Shown: positions 16,372-25,960, counted from the stretch's first letter. The stretch is DNA of 64,000 nucleotides from Chitinophaga pollutisoli (GCF_038396755.1 NZ_CP149822.1:2480001-2544000); one strand, 5' to 3'. The notes: a model not told the origin generated them from the sequence alone. Translations and numbers: made by a program.

Positions 16372-19300
16372 CTATTTAGCCAGCAACCTGAAATAATCGA
16401 TCGCTACAGGAGCGGCCTCCGCGGGGTCTGCCGCCTTCACCGCCAGCACCAGCGCCTGCTTTTTGCCGCCGCTGATGGCCGGGAAAGCAATCGTAGCCAG
16501 GTTGGGCTGGCCCGCCTTCGCGCCCTTGCCAATGGTAACGCTGCCCAGCACGGGGCCCGTTTGGCTGTCGAGGTGCGCGGTAACCACATATCCGTGCGCG
16601 GGGATCTCCCGCACGAAGTAGGTCAGTTCAATGCCGTTTACGCCCGTGAGGTCGAGGTTGGGATACGCCGCCCAGCTGTTGGCGCCCGGCACCAGCAGCT
16701 TCATGCCGTCTACCTCCACGGCGCTCGCCCCGTCGGAATCCTTGAAGCTTTCGCCCTGGATCTTCGGATTGCGCAGTTCTGCCATGGCGGTGCCCGTGAT
16801 CGGCTTAATGCCCGCGCCGCCTTTATCGGTATAAGTCGCGATGAGGTATAAAATCCCCCTGTCTTTCACTTCATTACCCAGCGTAGCGTTCACGCTGCCG
16901 GTGGCAGGCAGGGAAGGATCCTGTTTCGCGCCGCCTGCCAGTGAGAAGATGTACTCCACGATCTGCTTCGCTTCGCCGGTGGAAATACCGGGGTGCGCGG
17001 CCATCGCCGTTTCACCCCAAACACCGCCGCCGCCTTTGATGATCTTTTCCGCGAGGTAATCCGGCGACTTCGGATCGCTTTTGTATTTGTTGGCCACTTC
17101 CACGAAACTCGGCCCGATGGATTTCTCATTCGGCTTGTGGCAAGTCTTACAATCGGATGTTTCCATGATGTTTTTGCCCGCAATAGCCCCGGAAATAATC
17201 TGGTGCCCCTGGGACATGCCCGCCTTGTCTTTCCCTTCCATATACAACGCCTTCACATACAAGTTCGCGGGATCGAACCCGCCGGGGGACGATTGCCCGT
17301 CTTCCTTGTCGGACACCTCCACAGCATATTCCACCTTCTTGCCGGGGAAATAGAACATGCTGTTGCCGGTCAGTTTGATGTTGACGGACGGTGTTTCGTT
17401 CCCCGCATACACCTGGATCACCTGGCTTGCGGTACGGCTCCCTTTATCGTCGGTCACTTCCACCGACACGGGGAATTCCCCTGCGGTCGTGAAGGTGAAT
17501 TCCGCCGTAGGCGTCGTCGTTTCTTTTTTATTGCCGTTGCCGAAATTCCAGGTGTAGGTCAGCGGATCGCCGTCGGGGTCGTTGGTACCTTCCGCGGAAG
17601 CCTTCACCGTAAATGGCAGTGCTCCTGTCAGCTTATCCACCTGCAACTTCACATTCGGTGCGCGGTTGCCGCCGTTGTAATCGATGCGAACCAGCCCGGC
17701 ATCGGCGTTCTTGGAGAACCAGCCGTTGCCGTATTCGAGAATATACAACCTTCCATCCGGCCCCAGTTCCATATCGATCGGGGCGTTGAATTTCTGCGAA
17801 GGCATGAAGCGTTCCATCTTCACGTAATTGCCGTCTTTATCCATGGTAACCGCCATCACCCATCCCCTGATCCAGTCGTAGATGAACAGTTTGCCGTCAT
17901 AGTATTCCGGCAGGCGGGTTTCTTTCGGATAAAATTCGCTGTAGTACACCGGCCCTGCTTCTGCGTTGCGGCCACCCGTTCCCACCAGCGGGAACTCGTC
18001 GGATTTGCCGTAAGGGTACCAGATGAACGCGGGCTGCGCCGGCGGCAGTTCGGTAAGACCGGTATTATTGCGGGAGTTGTTGATGGGTTTCTTCGGATCG
18101 TGATACGCACCGGAAACGCCCGTTTCGTAATCGTACGCGCGATAGGGCTTGTTGTCGCCGATGAACAGCGGATAACCGTAATAGCCGGCCTTCTTTGCCT
18201 GGTTCACTTCGTCGTACCCGCGCGGGCCGCGGGTGGAGTCGTCGTTCGCGGCATCAGGGCCTACTTCGCCCCAATAGAGATAATTTGTTTTGCGGTCGAT
18301 GGAAATACGGTAAGGGTTGCGTGTGCCCATCGTATAAATTTCAGGCTTCGTTTTCTCGGTACCCACCGGGAAGAGGTTGCCGTCGGGGATTTCGTAGGAG
18401 CCGTCTTCCTTCACGCGGATGCGGAGCACCTTGCCACGGAGGTCGTTGGTATTGGAGGAAGTGCGGCGGCCATCGTACTGCAGGTGGCCGGGACGGTCGT
18501 CTACCGGTCCGTAGCCTTTGCTTACGTAAGGTTGCCCGGCTTCGTCGAAGGGCGTGGTATTATCCCCGGTGGAAAGATACAGCAGGCCATCCGGACCGAA
18601 AGCGATGGAGCCGCCGGTGTGGCAGCAGATATCGCGCTGGGAATAGAACTGGAGGATGACTTTCTCGCTCTTCATATTCAGCTGTCCGTTCTCGAACTTG
18701 AACCGGCTAAGCCTGTTCACAGACGTGTCAACGGGGGAATAGAAGAGGTAGATGAAGTTGTTCTTTTCGAAAGCCGGATCCGCGGCGAGGCCCATGAGGC
18801 CTTCTTCCGCATTTACGTTCGGCACTTGTGTTTTATGGTAAACGTTGAGGGCGCCCACCTGGGTGAGGTTTTTGCGGGAAGCGCTGTAGAGCAGCAGTTC
18901 GCCGCGGCGCTGCGCAACGAGGATATCGAGGTTGGGAAGGATGGCCATTTCGGTAGGCTCGAAGAATTCGCCGCTGGTCAGGGTTTGACGGGTGAAGCGG
19001 TCGCCATCCGGTACGCGTAGCGTGGTGGCTTTTGCGTAATTGAGTTCGAGGTTCTTGCCAATGGCGTATTGGATGCCGCCCAAAACGTGCTTCAGGAAAT
19101 TTTCTTCTTTGTACGACTCATCCGTATGGCCCAGTTCGGTGTACCAGGCGCGGCCGCCATCGTAATCGTGGTACCAGGAAATGGGATGGTCGTTATTCAT
19201 CTTGCCGCCGGTGTAGGTAGTTTCATCTACTTTCATGAGCACTTTCGTCTCTTTATTGAAGTATTTGAAGTTATACCATTCATCGGTGTGCTCCCAGGTA

Positions 19301-19779
19301 TCGGGGAGCTCTTCGGTGGAAGGATGGGATTTGTCGATAACGTTGAGTTTGGCTTTGGCGGTTCCGGGCGGGTGGTCGCCGAAGTAGGCGCCTACCAGTT
19401 TGCCATACCAGGCCCAGTCATATTCCGTATCGGTTGCCGCGTGGATGCCCACAAAGCCGCCGCCTGACTGGATGTAACGCTCAAAATCCGCTTCCTGCGC
19501 AGTGTTCAGCACATCGCCGGTAGTGTTGAGAAAGATGATGGCGGAATATTGGCCGAGGTTCTGCTCGGTGAATTTTTCGGCATCTTCGGTGGCATCGACA
19601 TCGAAATTGTTTTCCGCGCCGAGTTTTTTAATGGCTTCAATGCCGGCGGGGATGGAGGCGTGGCGGAAACCGGCCGTCTTGGAGAAGACGAGCACCTTTG
19701 CCTTTCCGGGCCTGGACTTGCTGCAGCCGGCCAGGGCTACGGCTACGATAAAGACGAGGAGGTAAGTGATATGCTTCAT
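16372..19779 (-). CDS. Five-module lipoprotein: ThuA, sugar dehydrogenase propeller, PKD, cytochrome c, CBM-like
   Basis: 1135 residues from the ATG at 19779; a lipobox (VALAGC, Cys19) marks a lipoprotein. Modules in order: ThuA-like domain (about 28-250; VLVFSKTAGFRH, HAATDTEYDW); soluble glucose/sorbosone dehydrogenase-like propeller (about 255-715; DICCHTGGSIAFGPDGLLYLS, GTRNPYRISID, IYDWIRGWVMAV); PKD domain (about 725-810); monohaem cytochrome c (CKTCH, about residue 905, with a later AAHPG as axial Met region); and a C-terminal CBM6-like sandwich (ELTYFVREI, IDYFRLL). It could oxidise a bound sugar and pass electrons to its own haem. Last gene of the operon. Oddity: its ThuA and cytochrome modules both have free-standing relatives upstream. 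Confidence 0.88.
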   Translation of the reverse strand: MKHITYLLVFIVAVALAGCSKSRPGKAKVLVFSKTAGFRHASIPAGIEAIKKLGAENNFDVDATEDAEKFTEQNLGQYSAIIFLNTTGDVLNTAQEADFERYIQSGGGFVGIHAATDTEYDWAWYGKLVGAYFGDHPPGTAKAKLNVIDKSHPSTEELPDTWEHTDEWYNFKYFNKETKVLMKVDETTYTGGKMNNDHPISWYHDYDGGRAWYTELGHTDESYKEENFLKHVLGGIQYAIGKNLELNYAKATTLRVPDGDRFTRQTLTSGEFFEPTEMAILPNLDILVAQRRGELLLYSASRKNLTQVGALNVYHKTQVPNVNAEEGLMGLAADPAFEKNNFIYLFYSPVDTSVNRLSRFKFENGQLNMKSEKVILQFYSQRDICCHTGGSIAFGPDGLLYLSTGDNTTPFDEAGQPYVSKGYGPVDDRPGHLQYDGRRTSSNTNDLRGKVLRIRVKEDGSYEIPDGNLFPVGTEKTKPEIYTMGTRNPYRISIDRKTNYLYWGEVGPDAANDDSTRGPRGYDEVNQAKKAGYYGYPLFIGDNKPYRAYDYETGVSGAYHDPKKPINNSRNNTGLTELPPAQPAFIWYPYGKSDEFPLVGTGGRNAEAGPVYYSEFYPKETRLPEYYDGKLFIYDWIRGWVMAVTMDKDGNYVKMERFMPSQKFNAPIDMELGPDGRLYILEYGNGWFSKNADAGLVRIDYNGGNRAPNVKLQVDKLTGALPFTVKASAEGTNDPDGDPLTYTWNFGNGNKKETTTPTAEFTFTTAGEFPVSVEVTDDKGSRTASQVIQVYAGNETPSVNIKLTGNSMFYFPGKKVEYAVEVSDKEDGQSSPGGFDPANLYVKALYMEGKDKAGMSQGHQIISGAIAGKNIMETSDCKTCHKPNEKSIGPSFVEVANKYKSDPKSPDYLAEKIIKGGGGVWGETAMAAHPGISTGEAKQIVEYIFSLAGGAKQDPSLPATGSVNATLGNEVKDRGILYLIATYTDKGGAGIKPITGTAMAELRNPKIQGESFKDSDGASAVEVDGMKLLVPGANSWAAYPNLDLTGVNGIELTYFVREIPAHGYVVTAHLDSQTGPVLGSVTIGKGAKAGQPNLATIAFPAISGGKKQALVLAVKAADPAEAAPVAIDYFRLLAK

Positions 19780-19820
19780 GGTATCGTTCTGTTGTTCGGT
19801 AAACGTGGTATTTAAAAGCA

Positions 19821-19848
19821 AGTAGAGACGCATGTTTGCGTCTCTACT
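19821..19848. repeat. Perfect 12-bp palindrome between ThuA genes
   Basis: AGTAGAGACGCA and its complement flank a four-base loop, with only a weak T run on the minus strand. It resembles short palindromes built on GTAGAGACG that I recall as dispersed in several bacterial genomes. Here it may dampen transcription into the giant lipoprotein gene or protect the upstream message. Confidence 0.6.
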
Positions 19849-19868
19849 GAAATTTATGCATTTCCCGG

Positions 19869-20600
19869 CTATTTCTTTCTGCCAGCGGCATAATCGATGC
19901 CGCCGAGCACGTGTTTGAGGAAAGCCGGTTCACGGTACGATTCTTTGGTATGCCCCAGCTCGGTGTAAAAGGTGCGGCCGCCGTCGAACTCGCGATACCA
20001 GCTCATGGGATGGTTATCGCCGTTTTTGCCGCCCTGGTACGATTTCTCATCGATTTTGATGAGGATATTGAGACCGGGAACGATGCTTTTGAAGTCATAC
20101 CATTCGTCCTTGCGCACCCAGGTCGGGTCCAGGTGGGCCGTTGCGGGGTGCTTCCTGTCCACCACGTGAAGGGTAGCGGTTTGCTGGTGCGGATGGCTGA
20201 GGAAATACGCGCCTACCAGCTGGTTGTACCAGGGCCAGTCGTATTCCGTATCCGTAGCCGCATGAATGCCCGCATAGCCGCCGCCTTTACGGATGTAGCC
20301 TTCCAGTGCGGATTGCTGTGCATCGTCGAGGACGTTGCCGGTGGTATTAAGGAACACCACGGCTTTATAGCGCGACAGGTTCTGGGCTGTAAACTTCGAT
20401 GCGTCTTCGGTGGTATCCACTTCATAACCGTTTTCCGCGCCCAGCTTCAGCATGGCGATTTTGGCATCGGGGATGCAATCGTGCCTGAAGCCGGCTGTTT
20501 TGGAGAAGACGAGCAGGCGGGGCTTAGCCTTCTGAAAGGCTGCCAGCCCGGCGATGGCGGCCACTGCGCAGAGCAGGAAGAGATATTTATAACGCATCAT
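19869..20600 (-). CDS. ThuA-domain secreted protein
   Basis: 243 residues: signal peptide (about 1-22) and a single ThuA-like domain with the class I amidotransferase-like fold (LLVFSKTAGFRHDCIP, VVFLNTTGNVLDD, GGYAGIHAATDTEYDW, MSWYREFDGGRTFYTELGH). ThuA proteins occur in trehalose and other sugar utilisation operons; their reaction is not settled. It is very similar along its whole length to the first module of the downstream giant lipoprotein, so the two are paralogues. Gap of three bases after the DUF1080 stop, 89 bases to the next gene with a palindrome in between. Confidence 0.88.
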   Translation of the reverse strand: MMRYKYLFLLCAVAAIAGLAAFQKAKPRLLVFSKTAGFRHDCIPDAKIAMLKLGAENGYEVDTTEDASKFTAQNLSRYKAVVFLNTTGNVLDDAQQSALEGYIRKGGGYAGIHAATDTEYDWPWYNQLVGAYFLSHPHQQTATLHVVDRKHPATAHLDPTWVRKDEWYDFKSIVPGLNILIKIDEKSYQGGKNGDNHPMSWYREFDGGRTFYTELGHTKESYREPAFLKHVLGGIDYAAGRKK

Positions 20601-20603
20601 GGA

Positions 20604-21326
20604 TTACAGTTGGCGGATCTTGATATTTCTGTACCAAACTTTATCGCCATGGTCCTGCAGGGCGATGTGGCCTTTCTGGTATTTGCCGAAGCCATCCCAG
20701 GATTTGAATTTCGAGCCGGCAACGAGTTTGTTCCACTCTTCAGAACCTACTACTACTTCAGCGGTTTTGTGGCCGTTGAAAGTGAGGGTGAGCTTACCGT
20801 CTTTCTTGGTGATCTTCGCCGTGTTCCATTCGCCAACGGGTTTAGCGTAGCGGGCGGGGGAAGCGATGAGGTCGTAGAGGTCGCCGGAGTTATGTTTGTG
20901 GATTTTGCCGTCGGAATGCTTATCGTCATCGAGCACCTGCATTTCGGGGCCGGTTTGGTAAGTGGCGCCGAACTTCGGGTCTTCGTGAACGCCGAAAATG
21001 ATACCGGAATTACCACCTTCGGATATTTTCCATTCCATTTGCAGCTCATAGTTCTCGTAAGCTTCGGCGGTCATGATATCACCGCCTTTGGCGCCTGCTT
21101 TCTTGGCATCGGCGTCGAAGAAGAGCGTACCGTCCACCACTTTCCAGGCATCGGGAGCGGCGGCTTGTTTATAACCTTTCCAGCCATTGGTGGTTTTGCC
21201 GTCGAACAGCAGTTTCCAGCCTTCTTTTTTCTCTTTTTTGGAGAGGGAAGGCGCCTGCGCGAAGGCGCTCGCGCTGCCGGCGAGGAGTCCCAGCGCGAGG
21301 GCGGCGGAGAATATACGTTTGGTCAT
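20604..21326 (-). CDS. DUF1080 (3-keto-glycoside hydrolase-like) secreted protein
   Basis: 240 residues with a signal peptide (1-24, cleaved after AFA) and one DUF1080 domain: LLFDGKTTNGWKGY, GGDIMTAEAYENYEL, NSGIIFGV, EMQVLDDDKHSDGK, HNSGDLYDLI, GEWNTAKI and WYRNIKIRQL at the end. Expected to be periplasmic and to hydrolyse 3-keto glycosides formed by an oxidoreductase, such as the Gfo/Idh/MocA enzyme or the dehydrogenase-like module of this operon. Three bases separate it from the ThuA gene. Confidence 0.88.
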   Translation of the reverse strand: MTKRIFSAALALGLLAGSASAFAQAPSLSKKEKKEGWKLLFDGKTTNGWKGYKQAAAPDAWKVVDGTLFFDADAKKAGAKGGDIMTAEAYENYELQMEWKISEGGNSGIIFGVHEDPKFGATYQTGPEMQVLDDDKHSDGKIHKHNSGDLYDLIASPARYAKPVGEWNTAKITKKDGKLTLTFNGHKTAEVVVGSEEWNKLVAGSKFKSWDGFGKYQKGHIALQDHGDKVWYRNIKIRQL

Positions 21327-21351
21327 GTTGAAGTGTTTATAGGGTTGTCAG

Positions 21352-21750
21352 TTATTTGACGGTCAGGATGTATTTCACCATTTCTTCCGCGTCGGGCTTG
21401 GAAATGCCGGCGTGCGGAGCCATGGGAATTTCACCCCAGTTGCCGGAACCGCCGCTGATGATTTTGTCGGCCAGCGTGGCTACGTTTTCGGGGGTGTTGG
21501 GATACTTCTCGGCGATTTCCTTGAAGGAGGGGCCGATTACTTTTTCGGTTTCCTTGTGGCAGGTGGCGCAATCCTGTGCGGCCATCAATTCTTTACCTTT
21601 ACCGCTCACGTCGGCTACCATGGAATTGTCTGCCGCAGGAGCTACCGTTTCTTCGGGTGCCTTCTCTTCGGCTTTCTTTTCTCCACCGCCGCACGCTGCC
21701 ATTAACACTGCTGCACTGATACACAAAGGCATCCAGAATGATTTCTTCAT
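21352..21750 (-). CDS. Monohaem cytochrome c lipoprotein
   Basis: 132 residues. Lipobox LMAAC (Cys20), a Glu/Ala/Pro-rich linker, then a class I cytochrome c domain with CATCH (61-65) for covalent haem, VIGPSFKEIAEKY and the axial Met110 in IPMAPHAGIS. It is the paralogue of the cytochrome module inside the 1135-residue protein of the same operon. Probably a membrane-anchored electron acceptor for a periplasmic sugar dehydrogenase, delivering electrons to the respiratory chain; that role is inferred from context. Confidence 0.9.
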   Translation of the reverse strand: MKKSFWMPLCISAAVLMAACGGGEKKAEEKAPEETVAPAADNSMVADVSGKGKELMAAQDCATCHKETEKVIGPSFKEIAEKYPNTPENVATLADKIISGGSGNWGEIPMAPHAGISKPDAEEMVKYILTVK

Positions 21751-21799
21751 TGTTTGAATAGTTTTAGAATTCTTTAGAAAATCGTTTTTGCTTAACTTA

Positions 21800-22852
21800 T
21801 CAGAGTCCTAATATACGCCTGTTCAGGTTCTCATCCGCACCGGTACCGGCAAAATCGTCAAATGCCTTCTCGGTCACCCGGATAATATGGTCTTTGATGA
21901 AGGGGGCCCCTTCGCGGGCGCCGTCTTCAGGGTGTTTCATGCAGCATTCCCATTCCATCACGGCCCATCCGGAGAAATTGTATTGGGTCAGCTTGCTGAA
22001 CACCGCTTTGAAATCCACCTGTCCGTCGCCCAGGGAGCGGAACCTCCCGGGCCGGTCGATCCAGCCCTGGTAACCGCCATACACGCCGGAGCGGCCGGTG
22101 GGGTTGAATTCCGCGTCTTTCACATGGAACATCTTGATTTTCTCATGGTAGATGTCGATGTAGGCGAGGTAATCCATGGCCTGGAGCACGAAGTGGCTGG
22201 GATCGTAGAGGAGGCAGGCGCGGCTGTGGTTGCCGGTGGCCGCCAGGAACTGTTCGTAGCTGGCGCCGTCGTGCAGGTCCTCGCCCGGGTGGATCTCATA
22301 GCAGAGGTCCACGCCGTTGGCGTCCATCTCATTAAGGATCGGCAGCCAGCGGGCGGCCAGTTCCTTGAACCCTGTTTCCACGAGCCCCGCGGGGCGCTGG
22401 GGCCAGGGGTATACCGTATGCCAGAGCAGCGCGCCGCTGAAGGTGGCGTGGGCGTTGAGACCCAGGTTGCGGCTGGCTTTGGCGGCGTATTTCAGCTGTT
22501 GCACGGCCCATTCGGTACGTGCCTTGGCATTGCCATGCAGTTCTTTGGGCGCAAACCCGTCGAACATATCGTTATAGGCGGGATGAACAGCTACCAGCTG
22601 GCCCTGCAGGTGGGTCGACAGCTCGGTGATTTCCATGCCTGCGCTTTGCACGATGCCTTTGATCTCGTCTGCATAAGTCTGGCTTTCGGCGGCTTTCTTC
22701 AGGTCTATCATCCTGGGGTCCCAGGTGGGGATCTGCACGCCTTTGAAGCCCAGGGAGGCCGCCCATTTGGTGATGCCTTCGAGGGTATTGAAAGGCGCCT
22801 TGTCGTCCAGGAACTGTGCGAGGAAAATGCCGGGTCCTTTAATCGTCTTCAT
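21800..22852 (-). CDS. Sugar phosphate isomerase/epimerase (xylose isomerase-like TIM barrel)
   Basis: 350 residues, AP endonuclease 2-like TIM barrel. Metal ligands of the family are in place: Glu in LCYEIHPGED, Asp-His in LLYDPSHFV, His in KMFHVKDAEF and the final Glu in AVMEWECC. No signal peptide, so cytoplasmic. It lies between a Gfo/Idh/MocA oxidoreductase and a cytochrome c gene; such pairs commonly convert oxidised sugars or inositols. Substrate not determinable from sequence. Confidence 0.88.
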   Translation of the reverse strand: MKTIKGPGIFLAQFLDDKAPFNTLEGITKWAASLGFKGVQIPTWDPRMIDLKKAAESQTYADEIKGIVQSAGMEITELSTHLQGQLVAVHPAYNDMFDGFAPKELHGNAKARTEWAVQQLKYAAKASRNLGLNAHATFSGALLWHTVYPWPQRPAGLVETGFKELAARWLPILNEMDANGVDLCYEIHPGEDLHDGASYEQFLAATGNHSRACLLYDPSHFVLQAMDYLAYIDIYHEKIKMFHVKDAEFNPTGRSGVYGGYQGWIDRPGRFRSLGDGQVDFKAVFSKLTQYNFSGWAVMEWECCMKHPEDGAREGAPFIKDHIIRVTEKAFDDFAGTGADENLNRRILGL

Positions 22853-22910
22853 ATGCTTTTCCTTATCAGATTTAAAAATTCAATATCCGGAATTCGGCCC
22901 AAAAAAGGGA

Positions 22911-24074
22911 CTAAATTTCGAAGGTCGTCCATTTTTCGTTACTGGCGGAGCTTTTCACCACATTGTCAATGAATGCCATCCCGCGTACGCCTTCGTTTAC
23001 GGAGGGGTAATCGAGGGCTTCTTTGGCGGGCTCGGTACCGTCGATACGAGCCTGAAGGGTGAGGGCGAAGTTGCGGTAGAGGTTACCGAATGCTTCGAGA
23101 TACCCTTCGGGGTGGCCGCCCGGCGTACGGCAGTTATGCGTGGCATAAGAGCTGAGATGGGGATTGCCCGCGCCTGCGCGGAGGATCTCGGCGGGTTTGT
23201 CGAGCCAGCGTACTGTGAGGGTATTGGGCTCATGCTGTGCCCATTCGAGGCCGCCTTTTTCACCGTATACGCGGATTTTGAGCGCGTTCTCTTCCCCTGC
23301 GGCTACCTGGGATGCCATGAGCACGCCCGCGGCGCCCTGGGTGAAGCGGAGGAGTACGGCGCCATCGTCGTCGAGCAGGCGGCCAGGTACCATGATGTGG
23401 TTATCCGCGCAGAGCTTGTCTACAGTATCGCCGGAGATATATTCTGCCAGGTTGAAGGCGTGTGTGCCGATGTCGCCCATGGCGCCGGCTTTACCGGAGC
23501 GTTTGGGATCGGTGCGCCATGCGGCCTGTGCGTTACCTTCGCGCTCGCTCATCTTGGAGAGCCAGCCCTGGGGATATTCCACCCATACTTTACGGATCTT
23601 GCCCAGTGCGCCTTCGGCCACCATCTGGCGGGCCTGTTTCACCATGGGGTAACCGGTATAGGTGTGTGTGAGCAGGAGGCTGAGGCCGGTCTGCTCTACT
23701 TTCGCTTTCAGTTGTTTGGCTTCGTCGAGGGTGAAGGTGATCGGTTTTTCGATCACTACGTGAAACCCTTTGTCGAGGGCCATCATCGCCGGCTCGAAGT
23801 GCGCGAAGTTGGGGGTCACGATGGTGATGAAGTCCAGCCGCTTATCTGCCGGCATGGCCGCTTCTTTCTCCAGCATGGTTTTGAAGTCCGTATAGATGCG
23901 GTCGCTTTCCAGGAAGAGCGAGCGCCCGGAGTCTTCTGCCACTTCGGGGTTGATGCTTAACGCACCTGCTTTGAGTTCAATCAGGCCGTCCATATTCGCC
24001 GCGATGCGGTGGATGGCGCCGATGAAGGCGTCTTTGCCGCCTCCGATCATTCCCATTCTGAGTTTCCTGTTCAT
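22911..24074 (-). CDS. Gfo/Idh/MocA family oxidoreductase
   Basis: 387 residues. The N-terminal Rossmann fold has GMIGGGKDAFIGAIHR (2-20) for NAD(P) and the signature EKPITFTLDEAKQL with the conserved Lys; the C-terminal domain carries GDIGTHAFNLAEY with the catalytic His. No Tat signal, so it is probably cytoplasmic. Family members oxidise or reduce a ring hydroxyl of sugars, including C3 of glucosides, which fits the DUF1080 partner in the operon. Twenty-four bases after the transporter gene. Confidence 0.9.
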   Translation of the reverse strand: MNRKLRMGMIGGGKDAFIGAIHRIAANMDGLIELKAGALSINPEVAEDSGRSLFLESDRIYTDFKTMLEKEAAMPADKRLDFITIVTPNFAHFEPAMMALDKGFHVVIEKPITFTLDEAKQLKAKVEQTGLSLLLTHTYTGYPMVKQARQMVAEGALGKIRKVWVEYPQGWLSKMSEREGNAQAAWRTDPKRSGKAGAMGDIGTHAFNLAEYISGDTVDKLCADNHIMVPGRLLDDDGAVLLRFTQGAAGVLMASQVAAGEENALKIRVYGEKGGLEWAQHEPNTLTVRWLDKPAEILRAGAGNPHLSSYATHNCRTPGGHPEGYLEAFGNLYRNFALTLQARIDGTEPAKEALDYPSVNEGVRGMAFIDNVVKSSASNEKWTTFEI

Positions 24075-24098
24075 ACTATACTATATTAATGCTTTCGA

Positions 24099-25388
24099 TT
24101 ATGCGGTTTGTAAAAGTTGTTTGTTTCTGCCCTTCATATAGAAGTAAAGGCCGCCGAAGGCTACGATAAGAACGATGGGGATCACGAGTGTTACGTTGAT
24201 GATCTCGGGGCCCGCTACCGCTTGCGCCTGAGCGTAGGCAGTTGCTTCGGCAGTACCGGGAGCGGCGGAACGGAATGCGTCCATAGTAGCGCCTGCCGGG
24301 AGGTTCTTACCAATAATGTTGTCGTAAAATCCACCCATGAACATCATGTAGATCGACACGGCAAACATGCCCGCGCCGCCCATCAGGTTCATCCCCAACG
24401 CACCGGACTCCGGGATATTTTCAGATACGAAGCCGAGCATGGTAGGCCAGAAGTAAGTGATGCCCAAACCGAACACTACCGCCGCCACGAAGAGCATATT
24501 GCCCGACTGGCTGCCCATCAGGTAAAGCCCCAGGGCCGACAGGATCGCCGAAATAAACAGCACTCCCGAAGGCGACAGGCGATGCACGATAGGCCCTGCC
24601 ACCGCACGGCCCAGCACCTGCACACCGGCTGTGAGCGCCAGGATGAGGATACCGTTTTCCGTTACGTTCTTCAGCAGGATTTCTATCCACTGGTTAGTAA
24701 AAAGTTCCGTGATGGAGGTGCCGAACATGCAGATGAACATGAAGATGAACAGGCCGCTGGTAACGGACCGATACATCTGCGCATTGGATACCCCGGCCGC
24801 CACACGCTCTGTAACCGGGAATTCGAGCTTGGAAAACAGGTAACCATACAGCAGTGTGGGGATGATCATCAAACCAACCTGCAACTGCCAAAGATCGGCC
24901 ATGCCTATTTCTTTAAAGAGGAATACCACGAGCGCGCCAACAACGATACCGCCGGGGAACCAGAGGTGGAAGTGATTGAGTTTGGTCGTCTTGTTATCGG
25001 GGAAGATGGTGGCTACAAGCGGGTTGCAAGCCGCTTCCACCGTACCGTTCGCCATACCGATAAACAGTGTGGATATAAACAGCGGCCAGAAGCCGGAGCT
25101 GAAATAAGGCGTGGCAACGGTGAGGACGATGCCCAGCAAGTGCAGTACGAAAGCCGCGATGAGCAAACGTTTCATACCGATGGCATCTACGATGAACCCG
25201 CCTAAAACCACGGCCAGCGGGAAGCCCCAGAACGCAGTTCCGGCGATGATCGATAATTCCTGGGCATTCAGATGGAATTGCACACCCAGTTGTCCGAGGA
25301 TACCGGCGCGAATTCCGAAGGATAAGGAAGTGACAAGCAGCGCCAGGCAACTGGCAACGAAAAGACTCTTAGGCTGTATCTGCTTCAT
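24099..25388 (-). CDS. MFS sugar transporter
   Basis: 429 residues with about 12 hydrophobic segments. The start is placed at ATG 25388 (MKQIQPKSLFVASCLALL), 36 codons into a longer frame, because the membrane domain begins there. The WGFPLAVVLGGFIVDAIGMKRLL loop is the MFS motif A region. It heads a seven-gene minus-strand operon with an oxidoreductase, isomerase, cytochrome and DUF1080/ThuA proteins, so it probably imports the sugar or keto-sugar they handle. Confidence 0.87.
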   Translation of the reverse strand: MKQIQPKSLFVASCLALLVTSLSFGIRAGILGQLGVQFHLNAQELSIIAGTAFWGFPLAVVLGGFIVDAIGMKRLLIAAFVLHLLGIVLTVATPYFSSGFWPLFISTLFIGMANGTVEAACNPLVATIFPDNKTTKLNHFHLWFPGGIVVGALVVFLFKEIGMADLWQLQVGLMIIPTLLYGYLFSKLEFPVTERVAAGVSNAQMYRSVTSGLFIFMFICMFGTSITELFTNQWIEILLKNVTENGILILALTAGVQVLGRAVAGPIVHRLSPSGVLFISAILSALGLYLMGSQSGNMLFVAAVVFGLGITYFWPTMLGFVSENIPESGALGMNLMGGAGMFAVSIYMMFMGGFYDNIIGKNLPAGATMDAFRSAAPGTAEATAYAQAQAVAGPEIINVTLVIPIVLIVAFGGLYFYMKGRNKQLLQTA

Positions 25389-25960
25389 AGACGTGTTGTT
25401 TGTAAAAAATCTAAAACTGTAATTAAAACCTTTAAATTTATAAAAAGTATTTCCATATTTTTTAATTTTTGTGACAATAAATCCCCGGATTAACAAAACG
25501 GCTGGAAACCCGGGAAACCCTTACTGTCAAGGCAGCAGCAGGCCGCAATTGGTGTGGCTGATAGTTTGGCGGACCCTATCTTTTGCATTTTACAACGCCG
25601 GGAATCCAAAACATTACTGCAAAAAGCCGGGCGCGAATTTGCTGATTTTTTGCGGGATAGTGTCTGGTTGACATTTAAAATTTTTAAAAAAGCCAACCAA
25701 CAAGTTGCCGTTCAATGACTGCCGGGATGCGGGGATCTTTAGCAAGTGGAAAATTCCATCCAACGGCAGAAATACAGCGGTATGCCCAATTTTTCCCATA
25801 TTTCATAGGGCCATCGACCAAAAATTCCTAATTTTACCAGCCTTGGTCCGCAGAGCCCCGCCCTGCCACCTTGTCACAACCTGGCATCCGGGCGTAATAT
25901 TTGACTATATTTCACCCGCAACCAGGTTCCTTTATTCTTTTAGACATCGAAAATTTTAAC
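25389..25960. other. AT-rich divergent intergenic region between the sugar operon and secA
   Basis: 572 bases with no convincing gene on either strand. It should contain promoters for the MFS operon (minus) and secA (plus). Weak elements only: a TATCTTTTG-like stretch near 25579 and TTTG at 25900-25903, neither with a well-spaced partner. No operator palindrome stood out. Confidence 0.5.
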
